Positions 6,535-13,497 of a stretch of 16,954 nt of DNA are shown piece after piece. Where the stretch lies: the NCBI GenBank assembly GCA_938038825.1, contig CALHST010000180.1:1-16954 (forward strand). The letters are read 5' to 3'. This DNA comes from an uncultured Paracoccaceae bacterium (lineage in GTDB: Bacteria; Pseudomonadota; Alphaproteobacteria; Rhodobacterales; Rhodobacteraceae). The translations under genes and the position numbers were made by a program. The stretch's first letter is position 1, and each line of letters opens with the position of its first letter. The notes under the pieces are model-generated. The model worked only from the letters and a program-made list of their open reading frames with translations, ran no database searches and had not been told where the DNA came from.

Positions 6535-7019
6535 CACAAAGCCTTAAACATCACCAGCGCATCAGATTGCACATCGGACCCAAGCGGCTGAAAGGCGCCG
6601 GGCACCCGCCCGACGATCTCGAACCCATAGCGTTGCCACAGCGCCACTGCGCGGGCGTTGCTTTCTACGACGAAATTAAACACCATGCCCTGAAACCCCA
6701 GTTCTTTGGCTGCGATCAAAGCGTGTTCCAACATCGCACGCGCCACACCGCGACCTTCGGCACCCGGCCCCGTGACAAAGCCACAATTGCAATAATGCGC
6801 CCCGCCGCCCGGTCGGTTTTCCTGAATGTAAAATGTTCCCAATGGGACGCCATCAGATTCTGCCAGATATGCCCGCTCACTCAGCCAATAAGCCAACGCT
6901 GCGTCACGCGAAATCCCACTGTCGATGGCATAGGTCTGGCCCGCACGAAAAACGGGCTCTAACATCATCCAGATCGCATCGGACTCTGAGTGTGATGCCG
7001 GGCGGATATCGATACTCAT
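6534..7019 (-). CDS. GNAT family N-acetyltransferase
   Basis: This 161-residue protein is a GCN5-related N-acetyltransferase that would transfer acetyl from acetyl-CoA to an amine. Motif A, the pyrophosphate-binding loop, is visible as FVTGPGAEGRGVARAMLEHA (about residues 81-100). Motif B follows as FNFVVESNARAVALWQRYGFEIVGRVPGAF. Size and layout fit a complete single-domain GNAT. The start ATG overlaps the stop of the upstream GNAT gene by four bases (ATGA), and its own stop overlaps the DUF4336 start region, so it is translated within the adhI operon. The substrate, small molecule or protein, is not predictable. It belongs to a different GNAT subfamily from its neighbour, so the pair is not a recent tandem duplication. 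Confidence 0.9.
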   Translation of the reverse strand: MSIDIRPASHSESDAIWMMLEPVFRAGQTYAIDSGISRDAALAYWLSERAYLAESDGVPLGTFYIQENRPGGGAHYCNCGFVTGPGAEGRGVARAMLEHALIAAKELGFQGMVFNFVVESNARAVALWQRYGFEIVGRVPGAFQPLGSDVQSDALVMFKAL

Positions 7020-7435
7020 AACGCGATCTCCATATCTTGATGCGGGATCCCTGCGTCCATGTATTCGGCCCCAACAGGCGAAAAACCAAGGCGCGTATAG
7101 AATGCAATGGCTTCAACCTGAGCCCCCAAAAGCGCGCGCCGCGCGTCGCAATTTCTGCAAATGTAACTGATCATATCGGCCCCGATACCATGGCCACGAC
7201 GATCCTGATCAACGCAAACGCGTCCAATTTTGGCTGTTTTCTCAGTGACTTTGAACCGCGCCGCACCAATGATATGGCCTGCATCAGTGGCTATGATATG
7301 GGTGCAACCGACGTCTGTTCCGTCCAATTCGTCTTCGGGCGGAACACCTTGTTCTTCGACAAAGACGGTCCATCGCAGCGCCATACACGCTGCGATGTCT
7401 GTGTCATTTTCCGCGATGCGGATCGTTATGTTCAA
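7016..7435 (-). CDS. GNAT family N-acetyltransferase (YjcF/ElaA-like)
   Basis: This 139-residue acetyltransferase has the YjcF/ElaA-like pattern. The N-terminal half reads ALRWTVFVEEQGVPPEDELDG, followed by a strand with IIGAARFKV. The acetyl-CoA-binding motif is IGRVCVDQDRRGHGIGADMI, and the C-terminal AIAFYTRLGFSPVGAEYMDAGIPH is typical of the group. The start is TTG (7435-7433), overlapping the ClpP-type gene's TGA as TTGA; no in-frame ATG occurs until residue 18, which would remove part of the fold. It is the third gene of the adhI operon and is coupled on both sides by four-base overlaps. The acetyl acceptor is unknown. Confidence 0.9.
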   Translation of the reverse strand: MNITIRIAENDTDIAACMALRWTVFVEEQGVPPEDELDGTDVGCTHIIATDAGHIIGAARFKVTEKTAKIGRVCVDQDRRGHGIGADMISYICRNCDARRALLGAQVEAIAFYTRLGFSPVGAEYMDAGIPHQDMEIAL

Positions 7436-8028
7436 GGCAGATCGTCAACCGACGTAATGACCTTGCCCAGCAAGCCATAATCAATGGCCTCTTCGGTGGT
7501 CAGCCAGAAATCACGTGCAGTGTCTGCAGCGATCTTTTCAGGCTTTTGGCCCGTGGCTTCGCCAAACAGGTTGTTGAAACGCTCCATCATGATGCGCAGC
7601 TGCTCGGCTTGGATCATCATATCCGTCACTTTGCCGCCAATACCGCCCGAGGGTTGGTGCAGCAGAAAGCGCGTGTTGGGCAGACAGAACCGGTTTTCTT
7701 TCTGCGCGCCGATAAAGATCAGCGCACCCGCGCTTGCCACCCAGCCAGAACCGATGCAGCGCACTTCCGGTTTGATGAACTTGATGACGTCATGCACCAT
7801 ATCACCGGATTCCACATGCCCACCGGGCGAGGAAATATAGACGTTGATCGGATCGTCACTCTCTTCGGCCAAGGCCAAAAGGTGCGTTACAGCCTGACGT
7901 GCGCTTTTGTCGTCAATGCCCCCCGTGATCAGAACTGATCGGGATTTGAAAAACAGTTTCCCGACATTCGGGTCCTGTGCGTCGTCTTTTTTGTCGTCGT
8001 CGTCGCTCATATAAATGTGCCTTGTCAT
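7432..8028 (-). CDS. ClpP-family serine protease (atypical Clp proteolytic subunit)
   Basis: This 198-residue protein is a ClpP-family serine peptidase, which would form oligomeric chambers in the cytoplasm. The triad is present: Ser99 in GWVASAGAL, His124 in FLLHQPSGG and Asp173 in ARDFWLTTEEAIDYGLLGKV. The oxyanion-side strand YISSPGGHVESGDMV is also kept. It departs from housekeeping ClpP in lacking the usual GQAASMG wording and in having a very acidic start (SDDDDKKDD), so it is probably a paralogue. ATG at 8028 shares one base with the adhI stop (TAATG). An internal ATG at 8010 has AAGG nine bases upstream and is a good alternative (192 residues). Partner ATPase and substrates are unknown; no clpX or clpA lies nearby. 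Confidence 0.9.
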   Translation of the reverse strand: MTRHIYMSDDDDKKDDAQDPNVGKLFFKSRSVLITGGIDDKSARQAVTHLLALAEESDDPINVYISSPGGHVESGDMVHDVIKFIKPEVRCIGSGWVASAGALIFIGAQKENRFCLPNTRFLLHQPSGGIGGKVTDMMIQAEQLRIMMERFNNLFGEATGQKPEKIAADTARDFWLTTEEAIDYGLLGKVITSVDDLP

Positions 8029-9140
8029 TAGAAGATCACCACCGATCGGATGGATTTGCCTTCATGCATTAGATCAAACCCATGGTTAATGTCCTCTAAA
8101 GACATGGTGTGTGTAATCATAGGATCAATCTCGATTTTTCCGTCCATGTACCAATCGACGATTTTTGGCACATCTGTGCGGCCGCGTGCGCCGCCAAAGG
8201 CCGTACCGCGCCAGCTGCGACCTGTCACCAATTGGAACGGCCGTGTCGAGATTTCGGCACCCGCAGGGGCCACGCCGATAATGATCGACTCGCCCCAGCC
8301 TTTGTGGGCCGCTTCCAACGCGTCGCGCATCACTTGCACATTCCCCGTGGCGTCGAACGTGTAGTCCGCGCCGCCACCAGTCAATTCAACCAAGTGCGCA
8401 ACCAGATTGCCGTCGACGTCCTTGGGGTTCACAAAATCCGTCATGCCGAATCTGGTGGCCATGTCGATCTTGTCAGGGTTCAAATCAACGCCAACGATCT
8501 GATCACAGCCTGCCATGCGCAATCCTTGGATGACGTTCAGGCCAATGCCACCGAGGCCGAACACGATACAACGCGACCCGATTTCGACCTTGGCGGTGTT
8601 GATGACTGCGCCGATCCCTGTGGTGACACCACAACCAATATAGCAAACCTTATCGAACGGTGCGTCCGGGCGGATCTTGGCCAGTGCGATTTCCGGCAGA
8701 ACTGTGTGGTTCGCAAAGGTCGAACAGCCCATGTAGTGCAGAATCGGCGTGCCATCGAGCATGGAAAAGCGCGACGTACCATCGGGCATCACACCCTTGC
8801 CTTGGGTTTCGCGGATCGCTTGGCACAAGTTGGTTTTCGGGTGCAGACAATAATCACACTCGCGGCATTCCGGCGTATAAAGCGGGATTACATGATCCCC
8901 GGGCTTCAGGGACGTGACACCCGGGCCAACTTCCAGAACTACCCCTGCCCCTTCATGCCCCAAAATCGCTGGGAACATGCCTTCGGGATCTGCACCGGAC
9001 AATGTAAACTCATCCGTGTGGCAAATGCCTGTGGCTTTAATCTCGACCAGAACCTCTCCCGCTTTGGGGCCTTCAAGGTTCACTTCCATTACTTCCAACG
9101 GTTTACCGGCTTCTAAAGCCACGGCGGCACGGGTGCGCAT
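8028..9140 (-). CDS. adhI: S-(hydroxymethyl)glutathione dehydrogenase / class III alcohol dehydrogenase
   Basis: This zinc enzyme oxidises S-(hydroxymethyl)glutathione to S-formylglutathione with NAD, the first step of formaldehyde detoxification; class III enzymes also reduce S-nitrosoglutathione. From ATG 9140 it has 370 residues, the normal length. Catalytic zinc ligands are Cys40, His62 and Cys170. Structural zinc ligands are Cys92, Cys95, Cys98 and Cys106 in CRECDYCLHPKTNLC. The nucleotide fold shows GLGGIG at 195-200 and Asp219 in VGVDLNPDK. The class III loop GVMPDGTSRFSMLDGTPILHYMG is present. The frame stays open to an ATG at 9194, but GGAGG eight bases before 9140 and the family N-terminus (MRTRAAVAL) decide for 9140. 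It leads a five-gene operon, apart from fghA at 1677-2519. Confidence 0.97.
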   Translation of the reverse strand: MRTRAAVALEAGKPLEVMEVNLEGPKAGEVLVEIKATGICHTDEFTLSGADPEGMFPAILGHEGAGVVLEVGPGVTSLKPGDHVIPLYTPECRECDYCLHPKTNLCQAIRETQGKGVMPDGTSRFSMLDGTPILHYMGCSTFANHTVLPEIALAKIRPDAPFDKVCYIGCGVTTGIGAVINTAKVEIGSRCIVFGLGGIGLNVIQGLRMAGCDQIVGVDLNPDKIDMATRFGMTDFVNPKDVDGNLVAHLVELTGGGADYTFDATGNVQVMRDALEAAHKGWGESIIIGVAPAGAEISTRPFQLVTGRSWRGTAFGGARGRTDVPKIVDWYMDGKIEIDPMITHTMSLEDINHGFDLMHEGKSIRSVVIF

Positions 9141-9228
9141 ATCGGAATCCTCCTTCACGTCGTTTGCGCGAATGTCCGTGAACTCTGCTGACATTGCAAG
9201 CCCACATCAGCACGCCTAAGCTGGGCGG

Positions 9229-9489
9229 ATGACCAGATTATTCCTTGCGCTTTGCGCCACTTTGACTGCCTGCGCTCCACCCCAAATTGTGCACACCCCG
9301 ATAGACCCTATGTGTAACGCAGATGCGTTTAAGGATCTGATTGGGCAAGACTCGCAAGCCACAAACGCAATTCCAGACCCAAAGCGCGTTTTGCCGCCCA
9401 ATTCAGCGATCACCAAAGACTATCGCCCGAACCGTACCAATATCGACCTTGATGCTACGGGGACAATCACGCGCATCTGGTGTGGCTAA
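9229..9489 (+). CDS. I78 family peptidase inhibitor-type lipoprotein
   Basis: The 86-residue protein has a lipoprotein signal peptide with lipobox LTAC (Cys15), so the mature part is probably membrane-anchored in the periplasm. It matches the Inhibitor I78 family: LIGQDSQA near residues 37-44, KRVLPPNSAITKDYRPNRTN at 52-71, and the terminal WCG. Cys29 and Cys85 probably form a disulfide. I78 members inhibit serine peptidases such as chymotrypsin- and subtilisin-like enzymes; many bacterial members are uncharacterised. Only 88 bases separate it from the divergent adhI start, so the promoters are close or shared. No strong ribosome site is visible before the ATG. It ends at a large terminator hairpin shared with the cytochrome gene. 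Confidence 0.85.
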   Translation: MTRLFLALCATLTACAPPQIVHTPIDPMCNADAFKDLIGQDSQATNAIPDPKRVLPPNSAITKDYRPNRTNIDLDATGTITRIWCG

Positions 9490-9497
9490 ACGTCCGC

Positions 9498-9560
9498 AAG
9501 GGTCGGTGGGCGGGCGCTTTTGCTTGCAAAGCAAACAGAGCCGCTCCGACCCTTATTTTT
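9498..9560 (+). terminator. Terminator between I78 lipoprotein and cytochrome genes
   Basis: AAGGGTCGG (9498-9506) and CCGACCCTT (9546-9554) pair perfectly, GCGG/CCGC (9510-9513 with 9541-9544) continues the stem after a small bulge, and an inner hairpin TTTGCTT-gca-AAGCAAA lies at 9519-9535. ATTTTTC follows on the plus strand, so it should stop transcription of the I78 gene. The right arm covers the cytochrome's stop codon. Confidence 0.7.
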
Positions 9561-9990
9561 CTTTGCGGTACACTTTGTGGCAATCCAAGCATCCTTGACC
9601 CGTCATGGGTAAGGTCCCGCGCAGGTCTTCCAAATTGCGAACCCGCAATGTGGTTGTAGCATCCCAAGCTTTGTTAAGAGACGCCGTAAATCCAGCGTAA
9701 TCGTCCCAAATATTCGGCAAAGCTTCACTTTTGGGATCAAAATGCGGCTCTTTGAACAGGGCCTCCGCTTCGCCCAGATGGCGCGCAATAGCCGCCTTTG
9801 CCCCTTGGGCGGCAATCACATCAAGGGCGCGCGTGCCTTTGGCCATGTCTTTCAACAGGTCCATGGCCTTTCCCACAGCTTTCATCCCGTCCATGCGGGC
9901 CATTACTCCGGGGTCTTTCACCCCTTGGTGCGCCAAGGCCGCAGTCGCCAGCCCCAGAACCATCACCATAGACATCACAGATCTGCTCAT
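9553..9990 (-). CDS. Class II c-type cytochrome (cytochrome c'/c556 type)
   Basis: The 145-residue precursor has a Sec signal peptide (MSRSVMSMVMVLGLATAALA, likely cleaved before His21), giving a periplasmic protein of about 125 residues. The heme site CLDCH (Cys134, Cys137, His138) sits at the extreme C-terminus, followed by KVYRK. This is the hallmark of class II, four-helix-bundle cytochromes c' and c556. Cytochromes c' bind NO and can protect against it; c556 types transfer electrons. I cannot separate the two because the sixth ligand is unclear, though several N-terminal Met residues (MARMDGMKAVGKAM) could supply it. The frame is open to 10083, but ATG at 9990 fits the signal peptide. 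It is divergent from imuB, with an SOS box in the shared gap. Confidence 0.9.
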   Translation of the reverse strand: MSRSVMSMVMVLGLATAALAHQGVKDPGVMARMDGMKAVGKAMDLLKDMAKGTRALDVIAAQGAKAAIARHLGEAEALFKEPHFDPKSEALPNIWDDYAGFTASLNKAWDATTTLRVRNLEDLRGTLPMTGQGCLDCHKVYRKEK

Positions 9991-10040
9991 GACCCAAAGA
10001 CTATCCCGGCTCGACTCGAATGGCGACTCAGAATAGAGTA

Positions 10041-10055
10041 GAACAAAATGTGAAC
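10041..10055 (+). promoter_or_regulatory. LexA (SOS) box upstream of imuB
   Basis: GAAC (10041-10044), seven bases (AAAATGT), then GAAC (10052-10055) is an exact match to the alphaproteobacterial LexA box GTTC-N7-GTTC, read here as its reverse complement. It ends 14 bases before the imuB ATG, so LexA bound here should block imuB expression. The same site lies 51 bases upstream of the divergent cytochrome start. Confidence 0.85.
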
Positions 10056-10069
10056 ATTTATCCGCCATC

Positions 10070-11746
10070 ATGCCTGACACCACATCTCAGCAGCGCCGCA
10101 TCCTGTCGCTTTGGTTTCCCCGCCTTGGTGCGGATTGGTATATCCGTCGCCATCCCCAATTGGCGGGGCAGCCTTTGGCCATCGTTGACACCACCGGCAA
10201 CGCACAAACCATCGCGACCCTGTCACCCGAAGCTCAGGCGGCGGGTGTCCATCCCGGCCAGCCTATGCGCGATTCCCATGCCATGTGTGAGCGTCTGATC
10301 ACACGCAATCGCAACATTTTGGGCGAAATACATTTCCTCGCTGTTTTGCGTCGCTGGGCCGGGAAGTTCTCTCCTTGGGTGGCCGAGGAAGGCTCCCAAG
10401 GACTGGTCGTTGATTTGACCGGCTGTGCCCATTTATTTGGGGGAGAGGCCTCTTTGATGCATGTGGTGCAAGACGATTGTCATGACATGGGTCTTTCTGT
10501 GCAAATGGGCTTGGCCGATACACGGGGTGCTGCCTGGGCATTGGCGCGATATGCGGAACGCGGCGTCGCGTCTGAGCGGTCTGGTGACAATATCAACCAA
10601 GAAGCCCGTGCAACCCGGTCGCGGGCCGGCAAGCGCCGCCACTGGACCAAGGGCGGAGCCGCCCCTGCTGTTAAGGTAAACGGTCTTTCTAAAGGATTAC
10701 GTATCGCACCGTCCGGGCAGACTTATGCGGCCCTCGCGCCTTTGCCAATTGCTGCGCTTCGGCTCAGCGAGGACACGGCTGCACAGCTTGCGCGATTGGG
10801 GTTGCGGCGGGTGTCTGACCTGGTGGGCCAACCCCGTGCTTCCCTTGCCCGTCGCTTTGGCAAAGGGCTTGTTTACCGCATGGATCAAGCGTTGGGTTCT
10901 GCCCCGGAACCCGTGTCCCCCGCCAAGCCAGAAGACCATTTCGCAGTGCGGCTTACCTTGCCTGAACCCATTGGAATGATCGAAGATATGCTGGCAGGCA
11001 TTGATCGTCTTTTGCCGCATCTGTGCCGCCAACTTGATATCAAACGCCGCGCCGTTCGGCGTTTGCGGCTTGAGGCACACCGCGCTGATCATGGGCTAGA
11101 ACATATCGACATCGCGCTGGCCCGCCCATCGAGCGATCCGCACCGCATCCGCCCGTTGCTGGAGATGAAGTTGGACAGCATCGACGCAGGTTTTGGCATC
11201 GACATGTTGCGCCTGCAAGCCATCCAGACGGAACCCGTCTATCAGACCCGCGCGGCAGGACATCTAGAGGCGGGGCGGGCCGTCGCGGATCGGCTTGCCA
11301 AGACCGATGCGTTGGATGATCTGATGGGACGGCTGGGCGCGCGTGTGGGGATGGAGGCCCTGACACGTCTGCACCCCGCATCCAGTCACATCCCTGAAAA
11401 GACATGCAAAATTCTGGCTGCAGCATGGTCCAAGCCACCGGAAGACGCTTGGCCAAAGCCCCCCGGCCCGCGCCCTGTTTTGCTGTGGGATCCTGAAATT
11501 GTGCAGGCCCCCGACATCCCGCAACTGCCCGCCGAATTCCGTTGGCGGGGGCGCAACCATACGCTGATGCGCGCCTCGGGGCCGGAACGCATCGCCCCGG
11601 AATGGTGGCTGGATGATCCCAATTGGCGCACGGGAACGCGCGATTACTGGCGCGTTACGGTCAAGGATGGGGATGATTTATGGCTGTATTTTGCGCATGG
11701 CGGGGCCCTGACCCCCGGCTGGTTTTGTCAGGGCGCATTTGCTTAA
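10070..11746 (+). CDS. imuB: ImuB, Y-family polymerase-like SOS mutasome protein
   Basis: This 558-residue protein is ImuB, an inactive Y-family polymerase relative that links the beta clamp, ImuA and the error-prone polymerase DnaE2 in damage-induced mutagenesis. The N-terminus RILSLWFPRLGADW replaces the catalytic DxDxFF motif, and the palm motif reads VVDLTGCAHLFGGEA in place of SIDE, so the metal-binding acids are missing as expected for ImuB. The segment QEARATRSRAGKRRHW, the APLPIAALRL fingers/thumb start and the C-terminal DYWRVTVKDG and WFCQGAFA regions match alphaproteobacterial ImuB. No good ribosome site precedes ATG 10070. A LexA box ends 14 bases upstream. Usual neighbours imuA and dnaE2 are absent here: upstream is a divergent cytochrome, downstream a convergent transporter. 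Confidence 0.96.
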   Translation: MPDTTSQQRRILSLWFPRLGADWYIRRHPQLAGQPLAIVDTTGNAQTIATLSPEAQAAGVHPGQPMRDSHAMCERLITRNRNILGEIHFLAVLRRWAGKFSPWVAEEGSQGLVVDLTGCAHLFGGEASLMHVVQDDCHDMGLSVQMGLADTRGAAWALARYAERGVASERSGDNINQEARATRSRAGKRRHWTKGGAAPAVKVNGLSKGLRIAPSGQTYAALAPLPIAALRLSEDTAAQLARLGLRRVSDLVGQPRASLARRFGKGLVYRMDQALGSAPEPVSPAKPEDHFAVRLTLPEPIGMIEDMLAGIDRLLPHLCRQLDIKRRAVRRLRLEAHRADHGLEHIDIALARPSSDPHRIRPLLEMKLDSIDAGFGIDMLRLQAIQTEPVYQTRAAGHLEAGRAVADRLAKTDALDDLMGRLGARVGMEALTRLHPASSHIPEKTCKILAAAWSKPPEDAWPKPPGPRPVLLWDPEIVQAPDIPQLPAEFRWRGRNHTLMRASGPERIAPEWWLDDPNWRTGTRDYWRVTVKDGDDLWLYFAHGGALTPGWFCQGAFA

Positions 11747-11777
11747 CAGGGCGTACGGCAGCCATGCGTCATCTTGG

Positions 11778-12632
11778 TTAACGTTTCGTATTCTGGAACA
11801 GCAGCGACAGCAGGCCAAGGATGGCCGAGACAATGATCAACAACAGGGACACGGCGTTCAAAACCGGGGTAGAGCCTTGCTTCAGCTTATCAAACATCGT
11901 GATGGTCAACGGCGACTCGGACCCCACCAGCATCAGTGTGGTGTTGAAATTCTCGAAACTCATCAAAATCGACACCACGGCCGAAGCCACAATTGCAGGC
12001 AGCAAAAACGGCAATGTGATCTGACGGATGGCCCCCCATTGGCTGGCCCCTAGGTTCAGGGCAGCCTCTTCCAGGCTGGGGTCAAATTTCTGCAAGCGTG
12101 CGGAAATCACCAATGTGGCAAAGGTGGTGATAAAAGAAAACTGCCCCAAAATCACAAGGATCAAACCGGGGCGCAAGCCATCGAACCACAGGCCCGTGGC
12201 GTCTTCCAGCGTGTTGGCGACAGTGCTGGAAAAAACAAGGATCGAAATTCCAAGGATCACACCGGGAATGATCAGTGGCAACAGCATCAAGATATATAAC
12301 AGGGCTTTGCCGCGAAAGCTGTGACGCACAAACAGGAAGGCGTTGCAGGTGCCCACGGTCACCGCAAGTATCGACACCCAAAACGCAACAAAGGCCGACG
12401 TGCCGATGGCGCGCATGATCGAGCGTTCGTTGAACACACCGATAAACGGAGCCTCAGAACCGAAGAACCACTCCATGGTAAAGCCCTCCCATGGGAGGGA
12501 CGGGAAAACGCTGTTGTTAAAGGCAAAAACGCAGACAACCGCCAATGGCAGCGCGAGATAGACAAAAAACGCCGTCACATAGGCGCGGTAGCACCATTTG
12601 GTGAAGGTCGGTTGGGGAATGGATGGAATCAT
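11778..12632 (-). CDS. potC: ABC transporter permease, PotC-like
   Basis: This 284-residue inner-membrane protein is the second permease of a polyamine-type ABC importer. About six hydrophobic segments are visible, starting with YVTAFFVYLALPLAVVCVFAF. The cytoplasmic EAA loop that contacts the ATPase is EEAALNLGASQWGAIRQITL, followed by PFLLPAI. PotC-like features include FNNSVFPSLPWEGFTMEWF after the first segment. Its ATG overlaps the stop of the potB-type gene by four bases (ATGA). It is the last gene of the transporter operon and is convergent with imuB, with only 31 bases between the two stops and no clear terminator. The symbol follows the family; the transported compound is not proven. 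Confidence 0.9.
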   Translation of the reverse strand: MIPSIPQPTFTKWCYRAYVTAFFVYLALPLAVVCVFAFNNSVFPSLPWEGFTMEWFFGSEAPFIGVFNERSIMRAIGTSAFVAFWVSILAVTVGTCNAFLFVRHSFRGKALLYILMLLPLIIPGVILGISILVFSSTVANTLEDATGLWFDGLRPGLILVILGQFSFITTFATLVISARLQKFDPSLEEAALNLGASQWGAIRQITLPFLLPAIVASAVVSILMSFENFNTTLMLVGSESPLTITMFDKLKQGSTPVLNAVSLLLIIVSAILGLLSLLFQNTKR

Positions 12633-13492
12633 GCGCGCCCCATCGTTTCTGAAAGGGACTGCCCGGACAGTTTCAGCCCCAAGAACACCACAAGGGATGA
12701 CAGGATCAGCAGCAGAAACCCAAAGGCAGAGCCAAGTTCCCAGTTAAATCGGGTGATGAATTGAGTATAGATCATGCCCGTAAACCACAGGCTGTCTTTG
12801 CCGCCCAGCAGGATGGGCGTCAGGTAGTTCCCCAGCGAAAGCATGAACACCACGATGCAACCCGACACGATGCCGGGTTTGGCATGTGGTATGACAATCT
12901 CGCGCAGGATGGCCGTGCTGGAGCCGCCCAGATCATAACCCGCCTCGATCAGGCTGTCGTCAAGGCTGTCCAGCGTTGTGACCAAAGGCACCACCATGAA
13001 CAGGATCGACGTATAGACCAGCCCAACCATGATGGCGGCATCGTTATACAAAAGCTCAACAGGGCCACTGACAAGGCCCAGGTATTGCAAAACGTTGGAA
13101 ACCACGCCCGTTTCGCGCAGCAGGATCATCCAGCCAAACGTGCGCACCAGTTCGGACACCCAAAAGGGGATCATGCACATCAGAAACAGGGTGGTTTTGG
13201 TGCGTCCACGGGTCAGTTTCGCGATGTAATAAGCGATTGGAAAGCCAAGGATCAGGGTCAACACAGTGGCCAAAATCGACATAATGGCAGTGCGTGCAAA
13301 AGTGCGCCAATACAGCGGCTCCCCGAAAAAGGCGGCATAATTGCCAAAGCCGGTTTCATAGGTGCGGGGACCGGTTTTTTCGCTGATCGACACCACAAAC
13401 AGTCCGATATGGGGCAGGATGATCAGGACGACCAACCACAGCAGAATGGGCGCCAGCAGAAGGTAGAATCCAAGGCGTGAGGTGTCAGACAT
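12629..13492 (-). CDS. potB: ABC transporter permease, PotB-like
   Basis: This 287-residue inner-membrane permease has about six hydrophobic segments, beginning FYLLLAPILLWLVVLIILPH. The EAA loop reads IEAGYDLGGSSTAILREIVI, followed by PHAKPGI, as in PotB/PotH-type permeases. The open frame runs to 13522, but ATG at 13492 (MSDTSRLGFY) is chosen: AGGAT lies about eight bases upstream, and the longer version would overlap the ATPase gene. Five bases separate it from the ATPase stop, and its own stop overlaps the next permease start as ATGA. With the PotC-like subunit it forms the transmembrane channel for the substrate delivered by the periplasmic binding protein. Confidence 0.92.
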   Translation of the reverse strand: MSDTSRLGFYLLLAPILLWLVVLIILPHIGLFVVSISEKTGPRTYETGFGNYAAFFGEPLYWRTFARTAIMSILATVLTLILGFPIAYYIAKLTRGRTKTTLFLMCMIPFWVSELVRTFGWMILLRETGVVSNVLQYLGLVSGPVELLYNDAAIMVGLVYTSILFMVVPLVTTLDSLDDSLIEAGYDLGGSSTAILREIVIPHAKPGIVSGCIVVFMLSLGNYLTPILLGGKDSLWFTGMIYTQFITRFNWELGSAFGFLLLILSSLVVFLGLKLSGQSLSETMGRA

Positions 13493-13497
13493 GGCGT

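Noticed and set aside
6534..7435. Tandem GNAT genes as a recent duplication
   Set aside because: The two proteins differ in N-terminal architecture and in motif A wording, and belong to different GNAT subfamilies.
8109..9116. Plus-strand open frame of 335 codons
   Set aside because: It lies entirely opposite adhI, whose zinc and NAD motifs are unmistakable; the antisense translation is rich in His, Gln and Arg and matches nothing.
9991..10069. Possible remnant of imuA between the cytochrome gene and imuB
   Set aside because: The gap is only 79 bases and is accounted for by promoter sequence and the LexA box; no RecA-like coding trace is visible.
12761..13480. Plus-strand open frame of 239 codons
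   Set aside because: It is antisense to the PotB-like permease and its translation is strongly polar and low in hydrophobic residues, as expected for the complement of a membrane protein gene.
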